This document shows positions 25,554 to 33,278 of a stretch of DNA of 64,000 nucleotides, piece after piece (position 1 is the first letter of the stretch; each line of letters opens with the position of its first letter). This DNA is from Dehalococcoidia bacterium. Lineage in GTDB: Bacteria > Chloroflexota > Dehalococcoidia > Bin125. The notes under the pieces are model-generated. The model made no database searches and was not told where the DNA came from. It worked only from the letters and a program-made list of their open reading frames with translations. The position numbers and the translations under genes were made by a program. The DNA lies in assembly GCA_022826965.1 (NCBI GenBank), contig JAJDTU010000001.1:310001-374000 (forward strand), given 5' to 3'.

Positions 25554-26504
25554 CTAGCGCTGGCTGATCTCCCGCCAGCTCTCTTCCCACTTGCTGGGTG
25601 AGACGTCGAAGCGAGTCAGGAACTCGTCGGCACAGCGCGCCTCGTCTGACTCCCAGAACGTGACTGCGCTGCGACCGTGCAAGCGCACCAGCGCAGCCAA
25701 GGCCTGGGCGCCATCCTCGTAGATGTGGTAGCGCTGCCAATCCAGCCTGGACACGAGGTCGCTCAGCAGGTCGCGGGAGCGTAGCTGGCCCCATGCGTAG
25801 TGCTGGCCAAAGAACTCCGCGCTGCCTTCGACCATGTGCAGACCGCACCGGCCCGGACCGCCATACGACAGCTCGTAATCCTCGTATTCCCACTCGGCGT
25901 TGGCCTGTAGCACGTGGAAGTACTCGTGCGCTAGCAGCCAACGGAACTCGCCTTCCTGTAGCGCAGCGTCACGGTCTTCATCCAGCCGCACGCAGACCAG
26001 AATGACCTGCTCCCCGCTGGGGCCGATGCCCGGAGTGGCATAACCCAGCACCTCCGAGTAGCCATCCGGATTGCATTCCGGCTCAAAGCTGATGATGGAC
26101 GGCACCTCGGCGACCAGGCCAATCTCGTTCTGGTACCACAGCGCAACCTCAGCCACTGCCTGCTCGACTGCGTGCAAGCTGATGTCGTCATACCGAGAAT
26201 TGAGCTGGATGCTGATGTAGGCGGGAAGGCTGAGCGGAGGAGGCGGAGGGGTGGGTTCGGGAGCGGGCTCTGGTTCCGGCGTTGGTTCTGTTTCGGTGGC
26301 GGTGCGTGTGGGTGTCGTTGCGGTCGGTTCAGGAGGCGGTCTCGGCGTGCTGGTTGTGGGTTCTGCGGGCGGTGGCCGCAGAGGTGGGCGCTGGACTTCT
26401 GGCTCAGCTTCTCCCGGAGCAATGACGGCGAGGATGATGCCCAGCAGAATCAGAGCTCCGAACCCAATGCCGAGCCAGCTGGCGATGCGTTTGAGGGTCG
26501 CCAT
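25554..26504 (-). CDS. Membrane-anchored putative zinc metallopeptidase
   Basis: A 316-residue protein. One N-terminal membrane helix (about 10-30, GIGFGALILLGIILAVIA) is followed by a Pro/Thr/Glu-rich stalk (33-92). The extracellular domain holds LLAHEYFHVLQ (HExxH, about residues 190-195), with VEGSAEFFGQHYA about 35 residues later giving a Glu suited as third zinc ligand, as in gluzincins. Two extra Cys (GRCGLH, EARCAD) may form a disulfide. Catalytic activity and substrate are inferred from the motif only. Composition is less GC-rich than neighbours. Confidence 0.72.
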   Translation of the reverse strand: MATLKRIASWLGIGFGALILLGIILAVIAPGEAEPEVQRPPLRPPPAEPTTSTPRPPPEPTATTPTRTATETEPTPEPEPAPEPTPPPPPLSLPAYISIQLNSRYDDISLHAVEQAVAEVALWYQNEIGLVAEVPSIISFEPECNPDGYSEVLGYATPGIGPSGEQVILVCVRLDEDRDAALQEGEFRWLLAHEYFHVLQANAEWEYEDYELSYGGPGRCGLHMVEGSAEFFGQHYAWGQLRSRDLLSDLVSRLDWQRYHIYEDGAQALAALVRLHGRSAVTFWESDEARCADEFLTRFDVSPSKWEESWREISQR

Positions 26505-26701
26505 ATGACCCCCTCCCTGGCAGCGGGACTGCTCCGATGCCAGTCGAGAGCGCGCCGCAGGGAATCCACGGAGGGGGCATGCGCAGAGCTAGTCCCTCGG
26601 TGTGGACATGCCCCTGAGACTCTCGACTGGCAAGGGAAAGGGTAACGGGTAGCGAAAACCTATTGCCTATGATAATCAGGATACAGACGGAGGAGGTGCA
26701 T

Positions 26702-26731
26702 ATGCCAAATTGCGGAATTTTCATTGTATGA
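26702..26731 (+). CDS. Possible 9-residue leader peptide
   Basis: ATG 26702 is 5 bp after a perfect AGGAGG (26691-26696) and is followed by codons for MPNCGIFIV and TGA. The stop overlaps another ATG (26728) that starts a 4-codon ORF. Hairpins lie 30 bp downstream. The strong ribosome site on such a short ORF suggests a translated leader or regulatory element, but it may be fortuitous. Confidence 0.35.
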   Translation: MPNCGIFIV

Positions 26732-26759
26732 TGAACCCATAAGGGAGGGTCTCAACAAC

Positions 26760-26879
26760 ATGTTGGAAAGTTCTCCAACAGAAACGCCCAGCCGTGGAAG
26801 CTGGGCGCTCTTGCAACGACAGGGTGGTGGCAGGCACTGCTTGGCGAATATTCGCCGAAACTGTATTCCTATCTCCTAA
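26760..26879 (+). CDS. Possible small protein (39 residues), unknown
   Basis: ORF starting MLESSPTETPSRGSWALL and ending before a TAA at 26877. GGGAGG lies 11 bp upstream, slightly far. Both hairpins described here fall in its first 50 bases, which could sequester the start. No family recognised. Real translation is uncertain. Confidence 0.3.
   Translation: MLESSPTETPSRGSWALLQRQGGGRHCLANIRRNCIPIS
26761..26807 (+). other. Two adjacent RNA hairpins
   Basis: Hairpin 1: TGTTGGA-AAGTTC-TCCAACA (26761-26780). Hairpin 2: CGCCCAGC-CGTGGAA-GCTGGGCG (26785-26807). They are 4 bases apart, both perfect, with no U-run after the second, so a classical terminator is unlikely and an attenuator or structured leader is possible. 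Confidence 0.5.
26843..26856. promoter_or_regulatory. Perfect 14-bp palindrome, possible operator
   Basis: GGCGAATATTCGCC, a fully symmetrical site about 94 bp before the tRNA gene. It could bind a dimeric regulator. No matching copy was noticed elsewhere in the window. Confidence 0.3.
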
Positions 26880-26949
26880 TCTGACTCAGGTCGTTGCGCG
26901 GTCAGCGAATAGCGGGTTAGCAGTCCGCAATTCCTGGCCAATGTTCTTG

Positions 26950-27039
26950 GGGGGCGTGGCGGAATGGTAGACGCTGCGGTCTAGCACACCGTTGTGAGGA
27001 CACTCTCACGTGCAGGTTCAAGTCCTGTCGCCCCTACCA
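26950..27039 (+). tRNA. Class II tRNA, anticodon position AGC (leucine-like body)
   Basis: A complete cloverleaf of 90 nt including encoded CCA. Acceptor GGGGGCG (26950-26956) pairs with CGCCCCT (27029-27035; G1-U72 wobble), then discriminator A and CCA. D-arm GCG/CGC with GG in the loop; anticodon stem GCGGT/ACCGT with 7-nt loop CTAGCAC (26981-26987); long variable arm with GTGAG/CTCAC stem; T-arm GCAGG-TTCAAGT-CCTGT. The long arm, TGGCGGAATGGTAGACGC start and A73 resemble tRNA-Leu, but U33 is followed by AGC, nominally an alanine anticodon. There is no G3-U70 pair, the usual alanine identity. Specificity is therefore unresolved. Confidence 0.8.
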
Positions 27040-27146
27040 AGACAAGGCAGCCGTGGAGTCACTGGCTGTTGCCTCCTGTAACAAGCGTACTGTATATCTG
27101 CTCACGCAACCAAATCAGCCCTCCGCAGCCGCTTGCCCACCAAGCC

Positions 27147-27329
27147 CTAAGCCAGCGCCAACATCTGTTCCGGCGTGCCCAACTCCCGCAGGTTCTGGCG
27201 CCCAGCGAATTCCGCCACGTACCTGTGGAGATGCATGAGGCTCCAGGTGTGGTAGGTCCCGATGTAGCCACGCTTGAGCATCGACCAGAAGCTCTCAATG
27301 CCCTGGGTGTGCACTTCGCCTCTGAAGTT
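27147..27329 (-). pseudogene. IS1595-family transposase, C-terminal remnant
   Basis: On the minus strand a 60-residue open stretch contains GIESFWSMLKRGYIGTYH and WSLMHLHRYVAEFAGRQN, the conserved C-terminal part of ISXO2/IS1595-like transposases, ending at a TAG at 27147. It is closed upstream by an in-frame TGA at 27330-27332 and lacks the rest of the transposase and any start. No flanking terminal inverted repeats were found. A dead fragment next to a frameshifted gene. Confidence 0.7.
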
Positions 27330-27399
27330 TCACCGTGTGAGTGAGTGACCGTCTGCCTGCGCGGTGTCGAGGGTGACATACAGGTATGCCCTTGCTGTA

Positions 27400-27687
27400 G
27401 GCGACATAGATTGGTCTTCTGCGTTGCTCAACTGCCTTGCGAGAGCAGAGGTTCTTGAAGTCGGTGTCGATGACCAGGTCGAGAGGCGGTCGAGAGGCGG
27501 TGGTAGGCGCCGATGTGGGTGGCGTTGGGTTCGGGGCAGAAGGTGACGGGAAGTTGAGGTCGCTGGAGTCGGGGTCGAAGTGGCCGGTGGCGGCGGAGCC
27601 GAAGAGGTCGAGGCGCGGGACCTGGTGTTTGCGGCAGAGGTCGGCGATCTCTTTGGATCGTTCGGCGACCAGGGGAATGGGGGCCAT
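27400..27687 (-). pseudogene. MNT-type nucleotidyltransferase, frameshifted
   Basis: Starts at 27687 with IADLCRKHQVPRLDLFGSAA and FDPDSSDLNF, the minimal nucleotidyltransferase GS(x)9-12DxD-type region. The frame then slips: the next family-like piece VTFCPEPNATHIGAYHRL is in another frame, and LDLVIDTDFKN...RRRPIYVA returns to the first. Two frameshifts (about 27550 and 27490) are needed to restore an intact protein. Such proteins usually serve as the antitoxin-side partner of HepT/HEPN genes, but no HEPN gene is seen here. Confidence 0.7.
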
Positions 27688-28025
27688 GGTCTCGGTCTCT
27701 CAGTAGGGTCCTCAGTTCAGAGTAGCTAACGGGTTGGTGCGCGGAATGTTGGGGAGCCCTCACCCGCCGCCTACGCGGGGGCAGGGTCTAGCCCTCTTCC
27801 CGAGGAGACCTGTGCGCAAATCATTGATCGGCGGGATTCGATAGGTTTCGATGCTTGCTGAGCAGATAGCCGAATGGATTCCCGCCTGCGCGGGAATGAC
27901 GGTATCTGGGATTACGCGCAGGTCTCGAGACGGAGAGGGGCTTTTGAGTGCTCTCGCAGCGGGGGATGGGGCTGGTTTCGGGCCGTGGGCGGAGCGCGTA
28001 GGCTCGGAGGACGACGCGGTGAGCG
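27688..28025. repeat. Intergenic region with two palindromic repeats
   Basis: At about 27758-27812 lies a CCCTCACCCGCCGCCTACGCGGG-type repeat related to those at 17530 and 18455, and at 27879-27903 an ATTCCCGCCTGCGCGGGAAT palindrome followed by GACGG. Otherwise nothing supports a gene. Confidence 0.65.
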
Positions 28026-28823
28026 ATGGTGGTTCTGATGGCGAACACCCTTGAAGTCAGTGGTGGGCGGTTGGTGTATGACTCGTTCGGGACGGGGGCG
28101 GAGACGATTGTCTTCGTGCATGACGCCGGGGGGAACCGGCTGAGCTGGTGGCAGCAGATTCCGGTGTTTCGGGAGCACTTCCGGTGTGTTGCGTACGAGG
28201 TTCGGGGTTGGGGACAGAGCAAGGACCTGTCGGGGGAAGGTGTGACGGCGTTCGCGCGTGACCTGGGCGAGCTGATGGACGGGCTCGGGATTGAGCGGGC
28301 GACGCTGGTTGGTCAGTCGATGGGCGGGTTCACGGTGCTGCCCTATGCGGCGCGCAACGCGGAGCGCGTGGACGCGTTGATGATGGCGGACACGGTGGTG
28401 GGGATCGGCGATGCGGCTGTGCTTCGCGGCCTGGAGGAGTCGCTGGAGGCGGCCGGCTCGGCGACCCCGGAGGAATGGGAAACCCAGATGTTTGGGTCGG
28501 CTTACGTGGAGCGCTCGCCCGAGGGCGTGTTTCTGTACAACCATATCCGCGGGCTGAACTCGCCTCCGGAGCAGTTCGCGGGGTACGGAATCGAGCAGGG
28601 CGCCGTCGGCAACGACGAACTTGCCAACCTGACGATGCCGGTGGTGTTCGTGGCCGGGTCGGAAGACGTGCTGATCCCGCCGCGGCTGATCAAACGGGCG
28701 GCCGAGCTGATTCCTCATGCGCGGTACGTCGAGGTGGCGACCTGCGGCCACTCGGTGTACTGGGAGTTGCCGGACAGATTCAATGCGATCCTGGACGAGC
28801 TGCTGGCCGAGGCGTACGGCTAG
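28026..28823 (+). CDS. Alpha/beta hydrolase
   Basis: A 265-residue alpha/beta-hydrolase. Nucleophile elbow GQSMGG (Ser98), acid residue in GSEDVLIPP, and catalytic His in ATCGHSVYWE. The HD segment in FVHDAGGNRLSWWQQIP shapes the oxyanion hole. ATG 28026 is annotated; ATG 28038 is also possible and neither has a strong ribosome site. Substrate unknown; lactone, ester or C-C cleavage are typical for the family. Followed 43 bp later by another hydrolase of a different subfamily. Confidence 0.85.
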   Translation: MVVLMANTLEVSGGRLVYDSFGTGAETIVFVHDAGGNRLSWWQQIPVFREHFRCVAYEVRGWGQSKDLSGEGVTAFARDLGELMDGLGIERATLVGQSMGGFTVLPYAARNAERVDALMMADTVVGIGDAAVLRGLEESLEAAGSATPEEWETQMFGSAYVERSPEGVFLYNHIRGLNSPPEQFAGYGIEQGAVGNDELANLTMPVVFVAGSEDVLIPPRLIKRAAELIPHARYVEVATCGHSVYWELPDRFNAILDELLAEAYG

Positions 28824-28866
28824 CGTTCGTTCCAGAAGCGGACTAGAAGCGGGCTAGGAGCGGACA

Positions 28867-29904
28867 ATGAGCCGGATGACTGAGGACCCTCGGATTGACC
28901 CTCGGCTGAAGGAGAAGTTCGGCGAGCTGCCTGCGTTTCCGTTGCCGAGCTTCGACTCGCGTGACGAGTTGGTCGCGGCGATGAACGCCCCGGAGGTGCT
29001 CGAGGCGCTGAACGCAGCGACGGGGGTCTCGAAGGAAGAAGCGGAGGCCGTGGCCCCGTCCACGGGATTGACGATCACGACCGAGGCGTTCGTCTCGGAG
29101 CCGGACGGGAACACGATCAAGGTCTCGCTGATGCGGCCGCAGACCGGTGAGTCGGACGATCCATTGCCCTGCGTCTACTACATCCACGGCGGGGGCATGG
29201 CGCTGCTGTCCGCGTTCGACGTCAACTATCAGGCGTTGGGCCGGATGATCGCGCATCGGGGCGTGGTGGTGGCGCTGGTCGACTTCCGCAACTGCGTCGT
29301 GCCCTCGTCGGCGCCGGAGGTCGCGCCGTACCCGGCCGGACTCAACGACTGCACCTCCGGCCTGCGCTGGTTGATCTCGCAGGCGGACGAGTTCGGCATC
29401 GATGCGAGTCGGATCCTCGTCTCGGGTTCGAGCGGCGGCGGCAATCTGACGCTCGCGCTGGGACTGCGCCTGACCCGTGAGGGCCATGCTGGGCTGGTCA
29501 AGGGGCTCTACGCCATGTGCCCCGACATTGCCGGGAGCAGGCCATGTGACGACCTGCCGTCCTCGATCGAGAACAACGAAGTCTGGCTCGATGCGCACAG
29601 CAACTTCGGGGCCATGGGCTATGGGATAGAAGCGTTCGAGGCGCAGGATCCCGAGGCCTGGCCGCTGTTCGCTACTGAGGAGCATGTCCAGGGCTTTCCC
29701 GAGACGGTGATCAGCGTGAACGAGTGCGATCCGCTGCGCGACGAGGGGATTGCGTTCTACCGGCTGCTGCTGCGGGCTGGTCAGCGGGCTCGCTGTCGGC
29801 AGGTGATGGGGACGATCCACGGGGGTGACAACATGGTGTTGCCTTGCACGGATCTGGCGTTGGCCACGGCTCGGGATGTGGCGGCGTTTTGCCGGGAGAC
29901 CTAG
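28867..29904 (+). CDS. Alpha/beta hydrolase fold-3 (HSL-type esterase)
   Basis: A 345-residue esterase/lipase of the hormone-sensitive-lipase group: oxyanion motif HGGG (107-110), nucleophile in VSGSSGGGN (Ser189), acid in NECDPLRDEG and His in GTIHGGD. An AGGAG site precedes ATG 28867. The stop overlaps the convergent CoA-transferase gene by 4 bp. Role probably hydrolysis of small acyl esters during catabolism; substrate unknown. Confidence 0.87.
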   Translation: MSRMTEDPRIDPRLKEKFGELPAFPLPSFDSRDELVAAMNAPEVLEALNAATGVSKEEAEAVAPSTGLTITTEAFVSEPDGNTIKVSLMRPQTGESDDPLPCVYYIHGGGMALLSAFDVNYQALGRMIAHRGVVVALVDFRNCVVPSSAPEVAPYPAGLNDCTSGLRWLISQADEFGIDASRILVSGSSGGGNLTLALGLRLTREGHAGLVKGLYAMCPDIAGSRPCDDLPSSIENNEVWLDAHSNFGAMGYGIEAFEAQDPEAWPLFATEEHVQGFPETVISVNECDPLRDEGIAFYRLLLRAGQRARCRQVMGTIHGGDNMVLPCTDLALATARDVAAFCRET

Positions 29905-31172
29905 CGCCGGCGACTCCGGGAGCGGCGTGACATGGGTTGGCGGGGGTTTTTCTGGGCTTCGACGTTGGCGATTTCGGTGTCGTTGAAGCCGAGTTCGGAC
30001 ATGACCTCGGCGGTGTGCTGGCCGAGTTCGGGGAACCAGGGCTTGGCGCTGGCGGGGGTCTTGTTGAACTGGGCGAAGTTTCCGGCCATCGGTTTCTTGC
30101 CGACGCCGGGGACGTCCTTCTCGACGATGTAGCCGTTCTGGAGGGCCTGCGGGTCGGCGATGACGTCCTCGTAGTCGAAGACGCGCTGGTACATGATGAA
30201 GTCGCGGCGCTCGTCGAAGAACTGCTCCCATTCATCGGTGGTCCGGTTCTTCATGGCGCGGGCCATGTGGGGTCGCAGGAGTTTCGCCTGCTCGACCCAG
30301 CGGAAGTCGCTGAGGGGCGAGCGCTTCTGGCTGGCGCTCCAGCGCGGATCGGTAGCGATTTCGGGGATGCCGCCGAACTCGCAGAAGTCCTGCCAGGCTT
30401 CGTCGCCCTGGACGTCGACGTGGAATGCGCCGCCGTCGGCGGTGAGGTAGGTGCCGGCGCTGCCGGGGACGTTGGGGTGATGCGGTCCCTCGCGGGAGAG
30501 CAGGGTGCCGGAGATCGAGGAGTGGTTGAGCTCCCAGCCCTGCATCCAGACCATGACGCCGTAGGCGGAGGTGCGGACTTTCTGTCCGACGCCGTGGAGT
30601 TCGCGGGCGGCGAGGGCGGTCATAATGGCGAGGGTGAGGCCCATCGCGCCGGAGGTGTCGCCGATGACGGAGCCGGCGATCATCGGTTGGGTTTCGGGGT
30701 CGCCGACCATGTTGGCGATGCCGCTGCGGACCTGGGCGTACTGGTCGGTCATGCGCTTGTTGCGGTCGGGGCCTTCGTGTCCGAAGCCGTTGGCGATGCC
30801 GTAGACGAGGCGGTCGTTGCGCTTGGCCAGTTCGTCGTAACCGAGGCCTATGCGCTCGAGCGAGTCCTCGCGGAAGTTGCTGACGAAGACGTCGGCGCGG
30901 TCGACGAGGCGCAGCAGGACTTCTCGGCCGAGCTCGGTGTGGACGTCGAGGGCGATCGAGCGTTTGCCATGCGAGACGGAGAGGAACTGCGCGCCCGGGG
31001 TTTCGGTCGGGGCGGTCCAGTTGACGCCGGTGTGCCAGCGGTTGGGGTCGCCGCCGGGCGGCTCGACCTTGACGACGTCGGCGCCCATGTCGGCGAGGAA
31101 TCCGCCGACGAGCGGTCCCTGGATGGCGATGGCGAATTCGACGACGCGCAGGCCCTGGAGTGGTTCCGGCAT
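29901..31172 (-). CDS. CaiB/BaiF family III CoA-transferase
   Basis: A 423-residue CoA-transferase: N-terminal LQGLRVVEFAIAIQGPLVGGFLADMGADVVKVEPPGGD, then HGKRSIALDVHTELGREVLLRLVDRADVFVSNFREDSLERIGLGYDEL, and the GFGHEGPDRNKRMTDQYAQVRSG stretch with the likely catalytic Asp. These enzymes move CoA between carboxylic acids through an aspartyl-CoA thioester. The C-terminus has an odd Arg-rich tail (RRSRSRRR). One of three such genes in the window; here next to two esterases, consistent with activation of acids released by hydrolysis. Confidence 0.9.
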   Translation of the reverse strand: MPEPLQGLRVVEFAIAIQGPLVGGFLADMGADVVKVEPPGGDPNRWHTGVNWTAPTETPGAQFLSVSHGKRSIALDVHTELGREVLLRLVDRADVFVSNFREDSLERIGLGYDELAKRNDRLVYGIANGFGHEGPDRNKRMTDQYAQVRSGIANMVGDPETQPMIAGSVIGDTSGAMGLTLAIMTALAARELHGVGQKVRTSAYGVMVWMQGWELNHSSISGTLLSREGPHHPNVPGSAGTYLTADGGAFHVDVQGDEAWQDFCEFGGIPEIATDPRWSASQKRSPLSDFRWVEQAKLLRPHMARAMKNRTTDEWEQFFDERRDFIMYQRVFDYEDVIADPQALQNGYIVEKDVPGVGKKPMAGNFAQFNKTPASAKPWFPELGQHTAEVMSELGFNDTEIANVEAQKNPRQPMSRRSRSRRR

Positions 31173-31233
31173 AGGGCACCTCGGCTCTCCGTGGCGATGA
31201 TAGGCAGGCGGGGGCCGTGGTGTCGGAGCGGTT

Positions 31234-31842
31234 TCAGGCGTCGAGGGATTGCTGGACGCCCTGTTGGCGCTTGCGTCGTGGGGCTCTGCGGAAGGTCTGG
31301 GGGGCGGCGAAGCGGGGGTAGTCGGGCTGGTCTCCGTTGAGCAGTTGCTCGATGGTGAGGATCTGGACCCTGGGGTATTGGTTGCCGGGCAGGGCGTCGG
31401 GCTCGTAGAAGCCGGCGGCGATCGCTTCCTGGTTCATGGGGTTGGTCGGCTCCTCGAGGGTGATGAAGATGGCGACGGCGGTGTCCTGGGGCAGCCCGAT
31501 GACGGTGTGGTCGGAGAGTTCGGCGGGGCGCTAGGCCATCATGTCGTTCTGGCCGAGGAACTCGCGCATGGCCTGGAGCAGCTTGCCCAGCTTGTCGGGG
31601 CCGTCGGTGACGACCTCCTGGTAGGCGCGCTCGGAGTCCATGGTCCAGTGCCACGAGTCGTCGAAGGCGGTGATCTGAGCGGCGGAATCCTCGCCGGAGC
31701 GCTCCTTGAAGAGGACGTTGTACGTGGCGTTGGAGTTGAAGGGCGGGTCGAGGTAGATGAGGTCGACTGACTCGTTGGGGATGTGTTCGCGGAGGACGGA
31801 GAGGTTGTCGCCGAAGTACAGCTGGCTGGTCCAGGGGGTCAT
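31234..31842 (-). pseudogene. Site-specific DNA methyltransferase, internally deleted
   Basis: Two pieces of one N6-adenine/N4-cytosine-type methyltransferase in the same frame. The 5' piece (31842-31531) has LYFGDNLSVLREHIPNESVDLIYLDPPFNSNATYNVLF with catalytic DPPF and ends NDMMA-stop. The 3' piece (to 31234) begins just after with TVIGLPQDTAVAIFITLEEP and NQEAIAAGFYEPD, typical of the far C-terminus of this family. Hundreds of residues between them, including the SAM-binding FxG region, are missing, and a TAG sits at the junction. No cognate restriction gene is present. Non-functional. Confidence 0.75.
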
Positions 31843-32031
31843 TGGGGCACCCTACCGGGTAACAAGGACCTCCCACTTTGAAGGTGGTGTCGCGCAGCGA
31901 CAGAGGGAGGTGCGCAATTCCGCTCAGTCTGGGCACTGCTTCAAGGGCAGAGCGACTTGGTCTCCGCTGCAGAGGAAATCGAGGCGGAACCGATCTGAGA
32001 GCATTCCGCACCGCCTGCAGGATTCGATGGA
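31843..32031. repeat. Intergenic inverted repeat
   Basis: ACCTCCC at 31868 and GGGAGGT at 31905 form a 7-bp outer stem, and an inner GTCGC-GCA-GCGAC hairpin lies between them. It resembles dispersed palindromic elements rather than a terminator. The rest has no recognisable feature. Confidence 0.45.
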
Positions 32032-32682
32032 CTAGGCAGAGCGACTAACGCGAGGGACATAGTCGTCACTCGTCCAAGAGCGAAACATCTGCCAACCGTG
32101 TATCGATAACTCCTCTTCCGATAGCTCGCAGGAAAGCACCTCTTCAGATTGCTGAATCTCGTCCGGTCGATCCAGTTGGTCAGACGGCCGAGTGGGATGG
32201 TGTTCAATACGGACTGTAATGCCGAGGTGCGCAGGATTCGCCCGGCTAGGTCCCCAGTCCAGCGCAAACGTACCCTCTGAGTGTCGAAGCGCGATTGGCG
32301 GAACCAAGGCATGTCCCCCTGTGATTTCGACACCCTCTGACTTCAGCTTCTCGACTGTGGCGCTCTTGCAGCGGGCCTTCCGCCGATTCCGTTCAGCATT
32401 GTGATACCGGCCGTTCGACCTTTCTAGTTCGCGGAGATGCAGAACGGATTCGAAGAACTCGGAATCCACACTCAGTCGTCTCTGAAGCCGTGCGTCCTTG
32501 TCACGACGGCGGCGCTCAGCTGTCGCCATAGCCTCGCGCCTCTTCTTCTGCTCACGCATCGACTGGCGTCCGCGACGGATCCCACGGAAAAGGAGAGGGA
32601 TCATGTCTCGTACGACTTCCCACACCAATGCTAGGAAGCCAGCCATTGCGCCTAGCAGGGTGACCAATTCCAGATTCGTCAT
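32032..32682 (-). CDS. Single-pass membrane protein with coiled coil, unknown
   Basis: A 216-residue protein from ATG 32682, chosen for its GGAGAG site and because a membrane helix (about 5-25, LVTLLGAMAGFLALVWEVV) then begins the protein. A long basic helical stretch follows (residues 35-120, many Arg/Lys/Glu) and a beta-rich C-terminus. No family recognised. Lower GC than the neighbours. The upstream ORF's stop overlaps this start (ATGA), indicating a two-gene unit. Confidence 0.55.
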   Translation of the reverse strand: MTNLELVTLLGAMAGFLALVWEVVRDMIPLLFRGIRRGRQSMREQKKRREAMATAERRRRDKDARLQRRLSVDSEFFESVLHLRELERSNGRYHNAERNRRKARCKSATVEKLKSEGVEITGGHALVPPIALRHSEGTFALDWGPSRANPAHLGITVRIEHHPTRPSDQLDRPDEIQQSEEVLSCELSEEELSIHGWQMFRSWTSDDYVPRVSRSA

Positions 32683-32921
32683 GCGGGTCTCTCCTCGTCC
32701 GGCCCATATGGGCGAAATCGGAATTCTGTGGCTGGGGACGACGCCACCCAAGGCGGAACCTCGCCCAGCTTCATGGTTGAGATTCTGAACACGGGCGTCA
32801 CTCCGGCTCCAGTGGTGCCACCATCGCCTGTTGATGACTTCGACTCCAATCTAGGCAACCGATAAGGCAGCTGATCCATTCCCGTCCACAACTTCAACAG
32901 AACCTCGTGGACAGTGGGCAA
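32679..32921 (-). CDS. Small hypothetical protein upstream of the membrane protein
   Basis: An 80-residue ORF with TTG start at 32921 and no known motif (LLKLWTGMDQLPYRLPRLES ... VTPVFRISTMKLGEVP). Its support is the ATGA overlap with the following membrane-protein gene. A different start or a chance ORF is possible. Confidence 0.35.
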   Translation of the reverse strand: MPTVHEVLLKLWTGMDQLPYRLPRLESKSSTGDGGTTGAGVTPVFRISTMKLGEVPPWVASSPATEFRFRPYGPDEERPA

Positions 32922-33074
32922 AGCCCATTCGATTCGTCAAGTAGTTCTCGCCGCCGCCGCCGCGGTGTCCTCGATGTTGGCCTGGGCTCGTGCGGTGTCA
33001 AGTCGGCTGCCGAAAGTGTGGGGACCGCTCAGTCCCTGTAAACTGGCTCTACAGCGAGCGGAGAGGACTGCGGG

Positions 33075-33275
33075 ATGGCGGACGAGGAAAGGCGCCTGAC
33101 CGTCGGTCAGGCCGTGCGTGGCGGTGGACCGCCGATGGACCCGGAAGAGGCCCGCAAGCTCCGCGAGCGCGTCTCCGGGAGCTGGGAGAAGTACTTCCGC
33201 AAGAGTCCGGCGCTCGAGGAAGCGTACGGACAGCGCGAGTCTTCCTGTTGCGCGAGCGACGACGCCGACACGTAA
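33075..33275 (+). CDS. Putative antitoxin of a VapBC-type pair
   Basis: A 66-residue charged protein (MADEERRLTVGQAV, then PMDPEEARKLRERVSGSWEKYF) placed 3 bp before a PIN-domain gene, the standard antitoxin position. It lacks an obvious ribbon-helix-helix or AbrB signature, so the assignment rests on size, charge and position. A Cys-Cys pair is near the C-terminus. Start ATG 33075 follows a GAGAGGAC site. Confidence 0.6.
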   Translation: MADEERRLTVGQAVRGGGPPMDPEEARKLRERVSGSWEKYFRKSPALEEAYGQRESSCCASDDADT

Positions 33276-33278
33276 TCC

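Larger units (their letters stand above)
26505..26949. other. AT-richer intergenic region with hairpins, before a tRNA
   Basis: About 445 bp with no clear large gene. It contains a Shine-Dalgarno followed by tiny ORFs (26691-26879), two adjacent hairpins (26761-26780, 26785-26807) and a perfect 14-bp palindrome at 26843-26856. A TATGAT at 26668 could be a -10 element, without a convincing -35. Described separately. Confidence 0.5.

Noticed and set aside
26785-26807. Rho-independent terminator
   Set aside because: The hairpin is strong but no U-run follows, so it is reported only as a hairpin.
27059-27379. 106-residue protein on the minus strand
   Set aside because: It is an out-of-frame shadow of the IS1595 transposase remnant, whose true frame shows family residues.
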